A DNA stretch of 64,000 nucleotides from Variovorax sp. N23 (GTDB lineage: Bacteria; Pseudomonadota; Gammaproteobacteria; Burkholderiales; Burkholderiaceae_C). The stretch lies in the NCBI RefSeq assembly GCF_025486315.1, contig NZ_JAOOPY010000008.1, forward strand, positions 158,038-222,037, given 5' to 3'. Numbering within the stretch: the stretch's first letter is position 1; each line of letters opens with the position of its first letter. Under the pieces are notes generated by a model, which ran no database searches, was not told the DNA's origin, and saw only the letters and a program-made list of their open reading frames with translations. The position numbers and the translations under genes are program-made. Positions 45,136 through 59,727 of this stretch are shown here, piece by piece.

Positions 45136-47118
45136 ATGTCCTCGCTCGATCTCACGCTGTTGTATTTGCTGGCCGCGGTGATCGGCGTGGTGAGCTGCCG
45201 TTACCTCAAGTTGCCGCCCATGCTGGGCTACCTCTCGGCCGGCGTGTTGATCGGGCCGCACGCCTTCGCGCTGGCACAGAACGACGAGAGCATCCGCCAC
45301 CTGGGCGAATTCGGCGTGGTGTTCCTGATGTTCGTGATCGGGCTGGAGTTCAGCCTGCCCAAGCTGCGCGCGATGCGCCAGCACGTGTTCGGCCTCGGGC
45401 TGCTGCAGGTGGTGCTGACCATGAGCATCGCCACGGTCGGCGCCCTGCTGCTGGCGCGGCTGTTGCCGCCGGCCTGGCAACTGGGGTGGCAGACGGCGCT
45501 GGCACTGGCCGGCGCGCTCACGATGAGCAGCACGGCGATCGTGGTCAAGCTCATGTCCGAACGGCTCGAACTCGAAAGCGAGCACGGCAAGCGCGTGATG
45601 GGCGTGCTGCTGTTCCAGGACTTAGCCGTGGTGCCGCTGCTGGTGCTGATCCCCGCGCTGGGCGCTCCGCCCGAGACGCTCCTCAAGGCGCTGTCGATCG
45701 CCATGCTCAAGGCCACGTTCCTGGTCGGCGTGCTGCTCTACGGCGGGCCGCGCGTGATGCGCTGGTGGCTCACGCTGGTGGCGCGGCGGCGCAGCGAGGA
45801 ACTCTTCATGCTCAACCTGTTGCTCGTCACGCTGGGCCTGGCCTGGCTCACCGAGCTGGCGGGGCTGAGCCTGGCGCTGGGCGCCTTCGTCGCCGGCATG
45901 CTGGTGTCGGAGACCGAATACAAGCACCAGGTGGAAACCGACATCCGGCCCTTCCACGACGTGCTGCTCGGCCTGTTCTTCATCACCATCGGCATGTCGC
46001 TGGACTGGCACATCGTGGTGGAGCGCTGGGCGCTGGTGGCGGTGCTGCTGGTGCTGCCGCTCGGCTTCAAGCTCGGGCTGGTCACGCTGCTGGCGCGCGG
46101 CCTGGGCGCGACCGCCGGCGTCTCGCTGCGCACCGGGCTCTACCTGGCGCAGGCCGGCGAATTCGGCTTCGTGCTGCTGACGCTGGCACAGGACCGCGGC
46201 CTGCTGCCGCCCTGGCTGGCCAACCCGGTGCTGGCGGCGATGGTGCTGTCGATGCTGGCGACGCCCTTCATCGTCATGTACAGCAACGCCATCGTGCGCA
46301 GGCTGGTCGCCAGCGACTGGATGCAGCAGTCGCTGCAGATGACGAGCATCGCGCGCAAGACCATCAACACCGCACAGCACGTGATCATCTGCGGCTACGG
46401 CCGCTGCGGCCAGAACCTGGCGCGCATCCTGGAGCGCGAAGGCATCCCGTACATGGCGCTCGACCTCGACCCCGACCGGGTGCGCCAGGCCGCGGCGGCG
46501 GGCGACTCGGTCGTGTTCGGTGACGCCGCCCGGCTGCAGGCGCTGATGGCCGCCGGCCTGGCGCGCGCCAGCGCGGTGGTCGTGACCTACCTCGACGTGC
46601 CCGGTGCGCTCAAGGTGCTGGCCAACACCCGCGCGCATGCGCCGCAGGTGCCGGTGATCGTCCGCACGCAGGACGACCTCGACCTGGAGAAGCTGCGGGC
46701 CGCCGGCGCGACCGAAGTCGTGCCCGAAGCCATCGAGGGCTCGCTGATGCTGGCCAGCCATGCGCTGGCGCTGGTGGGCGTGCCGATGCGGCGCGTGATT
46801 CGCGTGGTGCAGGACCTGCGCGACGCCCGCTACAACCTGCTGCGGGGTTACTTTCACGGGGCCGACGACCGGAGCGACGAAGTCGACCACGAACGGCTCA
46901 ACAGCTTCACGCTCACGCCCGGCGCCCGTGCAGTCGGACGGGCGCTCGGCCAGATCGCGCTGCACGCCGTGGGCGTGCGCATCGTCGGGATCCGCCGGCA
47001 CAGCGGCAAGGCGGCCCCGCTGGCCGACGACACGGTGCTGGACGACGGCGACACGCTGGTGCTGTCGGGCAAGCCCGATGCGCTGGCGCTGGCGATCGAG
47101 GTGCTGCAGAAAGGCTGA
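45136..47118 (+). CDS. KefB/KefC-type monovalent cation:proton antiporter
   Basis: A 660-residue CPA2 antiporter with about 12 hydrophobic helices (GVVFLMFVIGLEFSL and LGAFVAGMLVSE are family landmarks), an RCK-N domain with VIICGYGRCGQNLA around residue 415, and a C-terminal RCK-C/TrkA-C domain. Kef proteins release K+ in exchange for protons during electrophile stress, but no KefF/KefG ancillary gene is adjacent. Confidence 0.9.
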   Translation: MSSLDLTLLYLLAAVIGVVSCRYLKLPPMLGYLSAGVLIGPHAFALAQNDESIRHLGEFGVVFLMFVIGLEFSLPKLRAMRQHVFGLGLLQVVLTMSIATVGALLLARLLPPAWQLGWQTALALAGALTMSSTAIVVKLMSERLELESEHGKRVMGVLLFQDLAVVPLLVLIPALGAPPETLLKALSIAMLKATFLVGVLLYGGPRVMRWWLTLVARRRSEELFMLNLLLVTLGLAWLTELAGLSLALGAFVAGMLVSETEYKHQVETDIRPFHDVLLGLFFITIGMSLDWHIVVERWALVAVLLVLPLGFKLGLVTLLARGLGATAGVSLRTGLYLAQAGEFGFVLLTLAQDRGLLPPWLANPVLAAMVLSMLATPFIVMYSNAIVRRLVASDWMQQSLQMTSIARKTINTAQHVIICGYGRCGQNLARILEREGIPYMALDLDPDRVRQAAAAGDSVVFGDAARLQALMAAGLARASAVVVTYLDVPGALKVLANTRAHAPQVPVIVRTQDDLDLEKLRAAGATEVVPEAIEGSLMLASHALALVGVPMRRVIRVVQDLRDARYNLLRGYFHGADDRSDEVDHERLNSFTLTPGARAVGRALGQIALHAVGVRIVGIRRHSGKAAPLADDTVLDDGDTLVLSGKPDALALAIEVLQKG

Positions 47119-47146
47119 GCGCCACGCGTCGGCGCCTTCGCAGGAC

Positions 47147-48019
47147 TCAGGCGGCGTTGGTCGGGTTGCGCTTTTCTTCGTCGATCCGCTGCTGGCGCCG
47201 CACGTCGTCGCAGCGGGCATGAGCGCCGAACTCGGGCCTGGCGCACTGCGCGGCCAGGCACTGCGCCATGGCAATGAAGTTGCGCCCGGCGCAGGCCTGA
47301 CCCGGGTCGGCCGGTGCGGGTGCCTCGACCGGCGCCGTCGGGGGAGCGACCGGCACCGCCGGTGCCGCGGTCACAGGCGGCGGTGCAGCGGGCGGCGCCG
47401 CCGTAGACGCCACCTTGCGCGGCTTTCGCCCGGATGCGACTGCGACGGCGGGCGCAGAAGCCGTCTGCGCCGGCACGGTGGGGGCCGCCTCTTCGGCAGG
47501 CGGCGTTTCGGCCGGCAGCGCTTCGGCCGGTGTCACCGAGGCCGCGACCGGCAGCGCAGCGGGCTCCGGTGCGGAGGCGGGCATCGGCGGCGGTACCGCC
47601 GCCGGCTCTTGTGTCTGCGTTTGCACGGCCACCGGCGCCGGCTTCCGATGCAGGCCCCGATAGACATACAGGCCACCGGTGGCGACGACGATGGCCGCGG
47701 CCGCCAGCAGCACCCAGAACACGCTGCGGTCGCGCGGCGGCGGGGCGATGTCGAGACGATGCGGGCGCGAGGAGGGCTCGGCAGACGCCGTGTGCAGCGC
47801 CGACGGGCGCGACGCACGGGCCGGCTGCGAACCGGCGCGCGGTGGCGGCGAGCGGCCGTCGTCCAGCGGCGCCACCACCGTGGCCCCCCACGCATCGTCG
47901 AGCGCCTCCGCTTCCGCGGCCGACCGTGGCGGCAAGCTCACCAGCCTGCCGCCGCACCCCCTGCAGAATTTGGCCGCGTCACGGTTCTCCGTGCGGCAGG
48001 CCACGCAGATCAATGCCAT
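47147..48019 (-). CDS. Zinc-ribbon membrane protein with Pro/Ala-rich linker
   Basis: A 290-residue protein: N-terminal zinc ribbon (Cys5, Cys8, Cys19, Cys22), a transmembrane helix VFWVLLAAAAIVVATGGLYV near residue 100, a long Pro/Ala-rich stretch and a small C-terminal domain with paired cysteines (CAGRNFIAMAQCLAAQC). Resembles zinc-ribbon/TPR-less cell-envelope proteins. No catalytic motif; function unknown. It lies seven bases downstream of the cyclic-nucleotide-binding gene in the same direction. Confidence 0.75.
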   Translation of the reverse strand: MALICVACRTENRDAAKFCRGCGGRLVSLPPRSAAEAEALDDAWGATVVAPLDDGRSPPPRAGSQPARASRPSALHTASAEPSSRPHRLDIAPPPRDRSVFWVLLAAAAIVVATGGLYVYRGLHRKPAPVAVQTQTQEPAAVPPPMPASAPEPAALPVAASVTPAEALPAETPPAEEAAPTVPAQTASAPAVAVASGRKPRKVASTAAPPAAPPPVTAAPAVPVAPPTAPVEAPAPADPGQACAGRNFIAMAQCLAAQCARPEFGAHARCDDVRRQQRIDEEKRNPTNAA

Positions 48020-48026
48020 CGCGCGC

Positions 48027-48494
48027 TCAGGTCACCGCGACGCGCTTGAGCCGGTCGACCATGCGCTTGGCGATCACGCCGCCGAGGGCGATCACGATCT
48101 CCAGCGCCAGGTTCGGCTGGCGGTTCGACATCTCGGCGAAGCGCACCGGCGTGAGCCGCCAGACCCGCGCAGCGCCGATGGCCACCACGTTGGCCGAGCG
48201 CGGCAGCCGCGAGAAGAAGGAGCCTTCGCCGACCACCGCCCCCGGGTTCAGGATGGCCAACTGCATCTGGCCCTTGCTGCCGGTCAGGTGCACGCTGAGG
48301 GTACCGCTCTCGATGAAGAACAAGGTGCGGTCCTGCGCCCCCTGGTTGATCAGCACATGCCCGGCGGGCAGCTCGAACCCCTGCATGTAGTCGCCGAGCA
48401 ATTCCCATTGCTGCGCGTTCAGCGCCGGCGCAAAGGCGTCATAGCTGGTGTTGTGCGTGACTGCACGGCACAGCGCCTGGATGGCGGAAGACAT
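48027..48494 (-). CDS. Cyclic nucleotide-binding domain protein
   Basis: A 155-residue stand-alone cNMP-binding (CRP-like) domain without a DNA-binding helix-turn-helix. The phosphate-binding cassette region is GAVVGEGSFFSRLPRSANVVA, near the usual GE...RxA pattern. AGGGGA lies about eight bases before the chosen ATG. It probably acts as a cytoplasmic sensor for a partner, perhaps the zinc-ribbon membrane protein encoded next. Confidence 0.8.
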   Translation of the reverse strand: MSSAIQALCRAVTHNTSYDAFAPALNAQQWELLGDYMQGFELPAGHVLINQGAQDRTLFFIESGTLSVHLTGSKGQMQLAILNPGAVVGEGSFFSRLPRSANVVAIGAARVWRLTPVRFAEMSNRQPNLALEIVIALGGVIAKRMVDRLKRVAVT

Positions 48495-48566
48495 GGTCCG
48501 GTCCCCTGTGTTCGGAGTGAGAACCGTAAATGTAGACAAATGTCACACGCTTGTGTCAGACGTGTA

Positions 48567-49973
48567 CTACTTTCCTATGCAGAATCGCGAAAAAATCACA
48601 CCCAGCAGGTCATCGGCACCAAATTCCCCGGTGATCTCGTTCAGCGCGTTCTGCGCCAGGCGCAGCTCTTCGGCCAGCAGGTCGAGCGCGGGGTTGCGGG
48701 CGCCGAGGTGCGCGGCGGCCAGCGACAGGTGCTGCGCCACGCGCGCCAGCGCATCGACGTGGCGCGCACGCGCCAGGTACAGGCCTTCGGGCACCGACTG
48801 CCAGCCGGCGATTTCCAGCAACCGTTGGCGCAATGCCTCGACACCCGCCCCCGTTTTCGCGGAAAGCGCCAGGCCGCCGGCCGGCACTGGCGAGGAGGTC
48901 GCGTCCTGCTTGTTCCAGACATCGAGCACCGGCACGCTCGCCGCGAGACGCGACTGCAGCGTGTGCAGGATGTCGGCATCTGCCGCCACGTACGCGGGCT
49001 CGTCGCCGCGGGTCAGGTCGTGCAGGAACAGCACCGCGTCGGCGCTGTCGATCTGGCCCCAGGCGCGGGCCACGCCGATCTGCTCGACCTCGTCGCAGCT
49101 CTCCCGCAGCCCCGCGGTGTCGGCCACATGCAGCGGCACGCCCTGGATCTGGATGGTCTGCGACACCACGTCGCGCGTGGTGCCGGCCACCGCGCTGACG
49201 ATGGCCAGCTCGGCGCCGGCGAGCGCGTTGAGCAACGAGCTCTTGCCGGCATTGGGCTGCCCGGCGATCACGACCTTGATGCCCTCGCGCAGCAGCGCCC
49301 CCTGGCGCGCGCGCAGGCCCACCTCGGCGAGTTGCGCCTGCAGCCCGGCGAGCTGGCCGGCGGCATCGGCCTTCTGGAGGAAGTCGATGTCCTCCTCGGG
49401 AAAATCGAGCGTCGCCTCGACCAGCATGCGCAGGTGCACCAGCGCGTCGCGCAGCCCATGCACCTCGCGCGAGAAGGCGCCCGACAGCGAGCGGCCGGCG
49501 CTGCGGGCCGCGGCTTCGGTGCTGGCGTCGATCAGGTCGGCGATCGCCTCGGCCTGCGCCAGGTCGATCTTGCCGTTGAGGAAGGCGCGCTGGCTGAATT
49601 CGCCCGGCTCGGCCACGCGCAGGCCGCGCAGCCGCGGCTTGCCGCTGGGCGCATCGACCTCGGCCGCGGCCTCCAGGCAGCGCGCGAGCAGCAGCTGCAA
49701 CACGACCGCACCGCCGTGCGCCTGCAGCTCGAGCACGTCCTCGCCGGTGAAGGAATGCGGCGCCGGGAAGTGCAGCGCCAGCCCGCGGTCGATGGCCTCG
49801 CCGCCAGCGTCGAGAAAGGGCAGGTAGGTGGCCTCGCGCGGCTTGAGTGATCGCCCGCACAGTGCGGCGATCAGCGGGCCGAGCCCGCGCCCCGACACCC
49901 GGACGATGCCGACCGCACCACGGCCCGAGGCGGTGGCGATGGCGACGATCGGATCGGTGGAGCGGGCCAGCAT
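48567..49973 (-). CDS. mnmE: tRNA uridine-5-carboxymethylaminomethyl(34) synthesis GTPase MnmE
   Basis: A 468-residue TrmE-family GTPase. An N-terminal tetrahydrofolate-binding domain is followed by a helical domain and a G domain with [12 protein letters not shown] near residue 240 (G1) and DTAGLRE (G3), and it ends in the catalytic CIGK tail. With MnmG it modifies wobble uridines. Position downstream of yidC in the rpmH-rnpA-yidD-yidC-mnmE block is canonical, though a terminator separates it from yidC. Confidence 0.95.
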   Translation of the reverse strand: MLARSTDPIVAIATASGRGAVGIVRVSGRGLGPLIAALCGRSLKPREATYLPFLDAGGEAIDRGLALHFPAPHSFTGEDVLELQAHGGAVVLQLLLARCLEAAAEVDAPSGKPRLRGLRVAEPGEFSQRAFLNGKIDLAQAEAIADLIDASTEAAARSAGRSLSGAFSREVHGLRDALVHLRMLVEATLDFPEEDIDFLQKADAAGQLAGLQAQLAEVGLRARQGALLREGIKVVIAGQPNAGKSSLLNALAGAELAIVSAVAGTTRDVVSQTIQIQGVPLHVADTAGLRESCDEVEQIGVARAWGQIDSADAVLFLHDLTRGDEPAYVAADADILHTLQSRLAASVPVLDVWNKQDATSSPVPAGGLALSAKTGAGVEALRQRLLEIAGWQSVPEGLYLARARHVDALARVAQHLSLAAAHLGARNPALDLLAEELRLAQNALNEITGEFGADDLLGVIFSRFCIGK

Positions 49974-50003
49974 GGAAGACCTATTGTTTCGCAGTTGCCA
50001 TGG

Positions 50004-50026
50004 AAAAGGGCCGCTTGCGCGGCCCT
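50004..50026 (-). terminator. Rho-independent terminator after yidC
   Basis: On the minus strand an eight-base stem AGGGCCGC/GCGGCCCT with a four-base loop is followed by a T-run. It sits between yidC and mnmE, so mnmE likely has its own promoter or depends on read-through. Confidence 0.85.
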
Positions 50027-50053
50027 CGGAGCAGGTCGGCGTGGGGCCGGGGC

Positions 50054-51811
50054 CTACTTGCCCAGCACACCCAGCCGCTTGTTGATGAACCACTGCTGCG
50101 CGATCGACAGCGTGTTGTTCGTGATCCAGTACAGCACCAGACCGGCCGGGAAGAAGATGAACATCACGCTGAAGGCCAGCGGCATGATCCACATCAGCTT
50201 GGCCTGCATCGGGTCCGGCGGCGTCGGGTTGAGCCAGGTCTGGAACAGCGAGGTCGCGGTCATGATGACCGGCAGGATGAACCACGGATCGGGTGCCGAG
50301 AGGTCATGGATCCAGCCGATCCACGGCGCATGGCGCATCTCGACCGACGACAGCAGCACCCAGTAAAGCGCGATGAACACCGGGATCTGGATCACGATGG
50401 GGAAGCAGCCGCCCATCGGGTTGACCTTCTCGGTCTTGTAGATGCGCATCATCTCCTGCTGCATCTCCTGCGGCTTGTCCTTCAGCCGCGCGCGCATCTC
50501 CGTGATCTTCGGGTTGATGGCCTTCATCTTGGCCATGCTGGCGTAGGCCTTGGCGTTGAGCCAGTAGAAGGCCGCTTTGAGCAGCACGACCAGCGCGACG
50601 ATCGACCAGCCCCAATTGCCCAGGAGGCCATGCAACTGGTTCAGCAGCCAGTACAGCGGCTTCGAGATGATCGTGAAGATGCCGTAGTCCTTGACCAGTT
50701 CGAGGCCAGGCGCGAGCGCCTCGAGTTTCTTCTCTTCTTCAGGGCCGGCGAACAGGCTGCTGTCGATCGTCTGCGACGCGCCCGGCGCGAGCTTCTGGAG
50801 CGGCAGCACCATCGCCACCGAGTACAGGTTGTTGCCCAGATCGGCCACACGGAATTCGCGCTTGAGGTTCTCGCTGCCAGGGACATTGAGCAGCCAGGCC
50901 GACACGAAATAGTGCTGCACCATCGCGATCCAGCCGTTGTTGGCGGGCGGCGGCAGTTCGGCCTTGTTCTTGGTGATGTCGGCGAACGCGACCTTGTGGA
51001 ACTTCTTCTCGTCCGTGTAGAGCGCCGGGCCGGTGAAGGTGTTGGTGCCGAACATGGTGCCGGCGGCCACGGTGCCGTGGCGCACGAACTGCAGGTACAG
51101 CTGCGCGTCGCGCGGCTGGTCACCCACGTTGACCACCTGGTGCTTCACGCGGATGGCGTAGTCGCCGCGGGTGAACACATAGGTCTTGACGTACTTGAGG
51201 CCGCCAGCAGGTTGCGACTCGAACGCGACCTCCAGTGTGTTCTGCCCGTCTGCCAGCGTGCGCGGGCCGGCCGTCGGCGTCATCGGCGTCAGGTGGTTCG
51301 GAAAGCGGTCACCGCTGTCGACGGTGTTGAGCAGGCCGGTCTGCGCGACATAGCGTGTCGCGGCCGAGCCGTCTTCCATCAGCGTGACGTCCTTGACGAC
51401 ATTGGGCGCCGGCGGGTTGCCGATGAGCCGGTGGAAGGTTTCGATCAACCCGCCGTTGTTGGTCTGCTCGTCGTACTTGCGCAGCTGCAGCTCCGACAGC
51501 GTCCCGCCCTGGCCATCGATGACCGCGGAGAACACGTCGGTCGTGATCTTCACCTTCTCGCCGGCCGCTGCCGGTGCGCCCTGCGTGGGCACCGCCGCCG
51601 CGCTCGCGGTGCTGCCGGCAGCCGCCGGAAGCGCACCGTTGGCGGCATCGGGCGATGCCGCTGCGGTGCCTGCTGCCGGTTGGGCAGGTTGGGCCGTCCT
51701 CGAAGGCAGGAAGGTCGGCTTGTTGCCGTTGTAGACCTGCCACTGATCCCACAGCATCACCAGCGAGAAACCAAAGATCACCAGCAGGATGGTGCGGCGA
51801 ATATCGTTCAT
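50054..51811 (-). CDS. yidC: Membrane protein insertase YidC
   Basis: A 585-residue insertase: N-terminal helix, a large periplasmic beta domain (with an Ala/Pro-rich linker after residue 40), then the conserved five-helix core with [19 protein letters not shown], the cytoplasmic hairpin [20 protein letters not shown] and [15 protein letters not shown] at the end. It works alone or with SecYEG. Its start overlaps the yidD stop. Confidence 0.95.
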   Translation of the reverse strand: MNDIRRTILLVIFGFSLVMLWDQWQVYNGNKPTFLPSRTAQPAQPAAGTAAASPDAANGALPAAAGSTASAAAVPTQGAPAAAGEKVKITTDVFSAVIDGQGGTLSELQLRKYDEQTNNGGLIETFHRLIGNPPAPNVVKDVTLMEDGSAATRYVAQTGLLNTVDSGDRFPNHLTPMTPTAGPRTLADGQNTLEVAFESQPAGGLKYVKTYVFTRGDYAIRVKHQVVNVGDQPRDAQLYLQFVRHGTVAAGTMFGTNTFTGPALYTDEKKFHKVAFADITKNKAELPPPANNGWIAMVQHYFVSAWLLNVPGSENLKREFRVADLGNNLYSVAMVLPLQKLAPGASQTIDSSLFAGPEEEKKLEALAPGLELVKDYGIFTIISKPLYWLLNQLHGLLGNWGWSIVALVVLLKAAFYWLNAKAYASMAKMKAINPKITEMRARLKDKPQEMQQEMMRIYKTEKVNPMGGCFPIVIQIPVFIALYWVLLSSVEMRHAPWIGWIHDLSAPDPWFILPVIMTATSLFQTWLNPTPPDPMQAKLMWIMPLAFSVMFIFFPAGLVLYWITNNTLSIAQQWFINKRLGVLGK

Positions 51812-52092
51812 GAAGAAGACTTCTTGTCGGAGGAGAGAAAGGCGAACAGCGATCGCGAAGCGTCGCGCTCGGCCTTCGTGGGAGGCACCGGATCGTGGCC
51901 GCCCTGGCACCAGGGCTGGCAGCGCGCGATGCGATGCAGGGTGAGATAGCTGCCCTTGGCAGCGCCATGGCGCTCGAGCGCCTCGATGGCATACACGGAA
52001 CAGGTCGGCTCGAAACGGCACGACTGCCCGAGCCAGGGGCTCAGGAGCAACCGGTAGGCCTTGACCAGGCCGATCAGCGCGCGCCGGATCAT
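51808..52092 (-). CDS. yidD: Membrane protein insertion efficiency factor YidD
   Basis: A 94-residue protein with the family signature RLLLSPWLGQSCRFEPTCS followed by YAIEALERHGAAKG and a Cys-containing C-terminus (RCQPWCQGGHDPVP). YidD assists YidC-dependent insertion. It overlaps yidC by four bases and rnpA by four bases, giving tight coupling. Confidence 0.95.
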   Translation of the reverse strand: MIRRALIGLVKAYRLLLSPWLGQSCRFEPTCSVYAIEALERHGAAKGSYLTLHRIARCQPWCQGGHDPVPPTKAERDASRSLFAFLSSDKKSSS

Positions 52093-52478
52093 GGACGCAC
52101 CGCTTGGGCCCGCTGGAGCAGCTGCTGGAGCTCGGCGCGCACCGCCGCCTTGAGCTTGTCCGAGGTGGCGCTCACGAATTGCTTGCGGTCGAAACCGGCG
52201 CGCAGACGCACCACGTGCGCAGCAGGCGGCAGCGAAGCTTCGGCCAGGGCGCTCACGGTGTAGATCTGTCGCTTGATGGCATTGCGCGTGACCGCGCGGC
52301 GAGCCCAGCGTTTGGGCACCATGGCACCCACCCACACGTCGCGCGCGCTGCCGAACAGCGACTCGGCCCCGGCTGGCGCGTCGAGCGGGCAGCGGTGCAA
52401 TGCGAAGTGGGCGGTGCGCGCCACGGTGGCACCAGCGAGGACGGCCTGGAACTGCGCGCGGGTCTGGAGCCGCTGCAT
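52089..52478 (-). CDS. rnpA: Ribonuclease P protein component
   Basis: A 129-residue protein subunit of RNase P with the conserved arginine-rich RNA-binding block KRWARRAVTRNAIKRQIY. It assists M1 RNA in tRNA 5' processing. The start MQRLQTRAQFQAVLA is preferred because it matches the family N-terminus; a longer in-frame start exists. It is 76 bases from rpmH. Confidence 0.94.
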   Translation of the reverse strand: MQRLQTRAQFQAVLAGATVARTAHFALHRCPLDAPAGAESLFGSARDVWVGAMVPKRWARRAVTRNAIKRQIYTVSALAEASLPPAAHVVRLRAGFDRKQFVSATSDKLKAAVRAELQQLLQRAQAVRP

Positions 52479-52554
52479 GGAACCCACCCGCAGTGCGCCA
52501 CGAGGGGCTGCGGACGGAAGCGGCGAATCCTGCAAGGGTGCCGTCGGTCGGGCC

Positions 52555-52689
52555 TTAGACGGCCAGGCGCTTGCGGCCCTTGGCGCGGCGAGCGTTGATG
52601 ACGGCACGGCCGCCGCGGGTCTTCATGCGGACCAGGAAGCCGTGGGTACGGGCGCGGCGGACTTTGGAGGCTTGGTAAGTGCGTTTCAT
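52555..52689 (-). CDS. rpmH: 50S ribosomal protein L34
   Basis: A 44-residue basic ribosomal protein starting [19 protein letters not shown] with the repetitive Arg/Lys core of L34. It heads the rpmH-rnpA-yidD-yidC transcript, which diverges from dnaA. Confidence 0.97.
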   Translation of the reverse strand: MKRTYQASKVRRARTHGFLVRMKTRGGRAVINARRAKGRKRLAV

Positions 52690-52970
52690 GATGCTTTTCC
52701 TAGGAACCCGCCGTTGATCGATTGCACCGGCGAGGGTTGACGCCCCGAAACACACAAAGAGGTTTTCAGGGAAACCCGCGATTATCACAAACAATTGCCA
52801 AAGCGACAAATCCGGCCCTGCGCAGGGGCATGCGGCGCGGGACACATCGGTCCTCGACGCGGGTGTGGATAAGGTTTTGACAAGTTAGAATGCCCGTCGC
52901 CCTGACAAGGCAGCTATCCACAACACGACAACCAGAAAAATGACAGAGGGCACCCCCTTCCAAACCGCCC
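52690..52970. other. Candidate oriC / divergent rpmH-dnaA control region
   Basis: The gap between rpmH and dnaA carries one perfect DnaA box in reverse orientation (TGTGGATAA, 52864-52872), one with a single mismatch (CTATCCACA, 52914-52922) and an AT-rich stretch with a partial box (TTATCACAA, 52782-52790). The location beside dnaA and the box cluster fit an origin or autoregulated dnaA promoter region. GC-skew was not computed. Confidence 0.6.
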
Positions 52971-54350
<1,380 letters not shown>

Positions 54351-54419
54351 TCACCGGCACCCGCTAATCTCGGCACTGCACGAGTCAACGAATCGAACGA
54401 AACGAGGAAGAGGTAAGAG

Positions 54420-58248
<3,829 letters not shown>

Positions 58249-58664
58249 TGGTGTAGTGTAGACCGACGCATTAGCTGAGAATTTGCGCCGCATCAGTGAG
58301 AAATCCCCATAAGTGAGAACGCGCGTCTTCGGAGAAGGCGAGTTCATACTCGACCACCGCCGTGGCAAGCCATTGATTTCCAACGACTTTTTTGCCAACA
58401 CTGCTGAGGCGGCTACCCTGCTGGTGCACCACCTGCGGACGTCGAGGCTCACTAGCTTCCCAGCCGAACCTTGCTTGGTTGACAGCGCCAGCTTTGGCGC
58501 GCCAAGGACTTCTGGGCGCCGGAAGCCGTGCGTTGCATGCGAGGCCTCCAGAATGCGAAATCACGTTGGCCGTGCGTAATTAGACTTCCCGTACGTAATC
58601 CGCCGTAGTCCGACGAACCGCTGGCGCACAAGCCGCGAGCAAAGGTCCTCGACCCGCGGTCACG
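58249..58664. other. 416-base gap after gyrB at the island border
   Basis: No convincing gene. Weak open frames on both strands lack recognisable motifs. The first 75 bases carry three TGAGAA repeats. Composition drops from the GC-rich core level, consistent with a junction or decayed element end. Confidence 0.4.
58276..58319. repeat. Three TGAGAA direct repeats just downstream of gyrB
   Basis: TGAGAA occurs at 58276, 58297 and 58314, in similar contexts ((G/C)TGAGAA followed by A/T or C) with spacings of 21 and 17 bases. Multiple short repeats beside an insertion point resemble transposase-binding sites at an element end. A matching opposite end is not in the window. Confidence 0.4.
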
Positions 58665-59219
58665 ATGGCCATCCCTCTTGCGAGCAATCAGAATGTCGGC
58701 ATGAACTACGACGACGCCGATGAGGGTGATGACCAGGCCGAGGTGAACCTCCGCTTGTTTCCACCTCTTCTCCTGCTGTCGGCAACCACATCTTGCTGGC
58801 ACTGCAAAGCCGCATTCACAGCGGTGGCGCTCGGCGCTCACGCGATTGAGGACGACGGGGAGGCGATGGGCGAGGTCACGGAGACCGATGACATGTTCAT
58901 CATCCGCGAACTTGATGTCATGCCGGAGGCCCTGTTGGCAGAGCTGACTGCCCGAAATCCGTCGTACCGACTACAGCACAGCAATACCGTCGGCGGCTCG
59001 TACTACGCGAACACCTGCCCCGAATGCGACCGCCTGACGGGAGACTTTTTCTTGCACGCCCAGCCAGGCGGGGCATTTTTCCCCACTTCGACGGCCGAGG
59101 CTGCTGCCATCAAGGTCGAGCGTTTGAGGTTTTCAGAGCCCGTAATCGTCGGCGGCTCGTGGGGCTACGGCACCGGGGATTTCATCCTTGCACACGCTGC
59201 CGTCGTCGACGCGCCTTAG
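58665..59219 (+). CDS. Conserved-looking hypothetical protein with CxxC/CxxC zinc-type motifs
   Basis: A 184-residue protein with CWHC near residue 45 and CPEC near residue 118, the latter in YYANTCPECDRLTGDFFLH...GGAFFP. From memory this pattern occurs in proteins that often carry a DUF5710 part; here only the cysteine domain is present. A later ATG (codon 13) is also possible. No function is known; zinc binding is likely. It is the first gene of the accessory region. Confidence 0.65.
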   Translation: MAIPLASNQNVGMNYDDADEGDDQAEVNLRLFPPLLLLSATTSCWHCKAAFTAVALGAHAIEDDGEAMGEVTETDDMFIIRELDVMPEALLAELTARNPSYRLQHSNTVGGSYYANTCPECDRLTGDFFLHAQPGGAFFPTSTAEAAAIKVERLRFSEPVIVGGSWGYGTGDFILAHAAVVDAP

Positions 59220-59272
59220 CGCCACGCCCTTGAAACTGATACCGCGGAGAGCCTCTCTGCAGGGCTGTCAGC

Positions 59273-59662
59273 CTAGAAATCCAGATTTTTGAGCTCCTCT
59301 GCTGTCAGGTCACGCACACGCTGAGTGGCCTCCCGCGCCCTAAGTACAACTAACGCCGGGTCCGCCTCTGTCAGCAGACTGACAAGCGTGGCGCCGGGGG
59401 CGATTGCCTGGAGGTATCGCAGTATCTGCCCGAATGCCACCCCCGGGTCGCCCTGTTCGAGGCGATACGCAGTATTGCGCGACAGCCCGGCCCGCACAGC
59501 TGCGTCCGACTGTTTCATCTTGCGAGCATGTCGAAGCCTTGCGAGCAGTTCTCCAATTTGCGTGCATTGCTCCGCTAGGGGCGCGCTCAAAGCGTCAGAT
59601 TGCTTGACCTTCATGTTCGTGATTTCAATCTTTAAGGTCATTGTGCTCGATTTAACGAGCAT
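59273..59662 (-). CDS. XRE-family helix-turn-helix regulator (HipB-like)
   Basis: A 129-residue DNA-binding protein. The HTH is LLARLRHARKMKQSDAAVRA, then GLSRNTAYRLEQGDP, typical of XRE/HipB antitoxin regulators. The chosen ATG has GGAGG six bases upstream; two later ATGs lack a ribosome-binding site. A 16-base inverted repeat overlaps its first codons. No HipA-like toxin is adjacent, only a small unknown protein on the other strand. Confidence 0.75.
   Translation of the reverse strand: MLVKSSTMTLKIEITNMKVKQSDALSAPLAEQCTQIGELLARLRHARKMKQSDAAVRAGLSRNTAYRLEQGDPGVAFGQILRYLQAIAPGATLVSLLTEADPALVVLRAREATQRVRDLTAEELKNLDF
59645..59660. promoter_or_regulatory. Inverted repeat at the XRE gene start (possible operator)
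   Basis: GCTCG and CGAGC flank a six-base A/T-rich centre. It overlaps the first codons of the regulator gene if the strong-RBS start is right, so autoregulation through this site is possible but unproven. Confidence 0.35.
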
Positions 59663-59727
59663 TACAAGCCTCCATGGCCGTTGCAAAGAGTGCAGCAACT
59701 TGGGACCATTTCGCTCAAAATAACGCC

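Noticed and set aside
52877..52891. TTGACA followed by TAGAAT upstream of dnaA as a promoter
   Set aside because: The two boxes are only three bases apart, so they cannot be the -35 and -10 of one promoter.
58271..58579. Open frames of about 90-97 residues on both strands after gyrB
   Set aside because: No motifs and unconvincing starts; they overlap the TGAGAA repeats and probably reflect a decayed junction.
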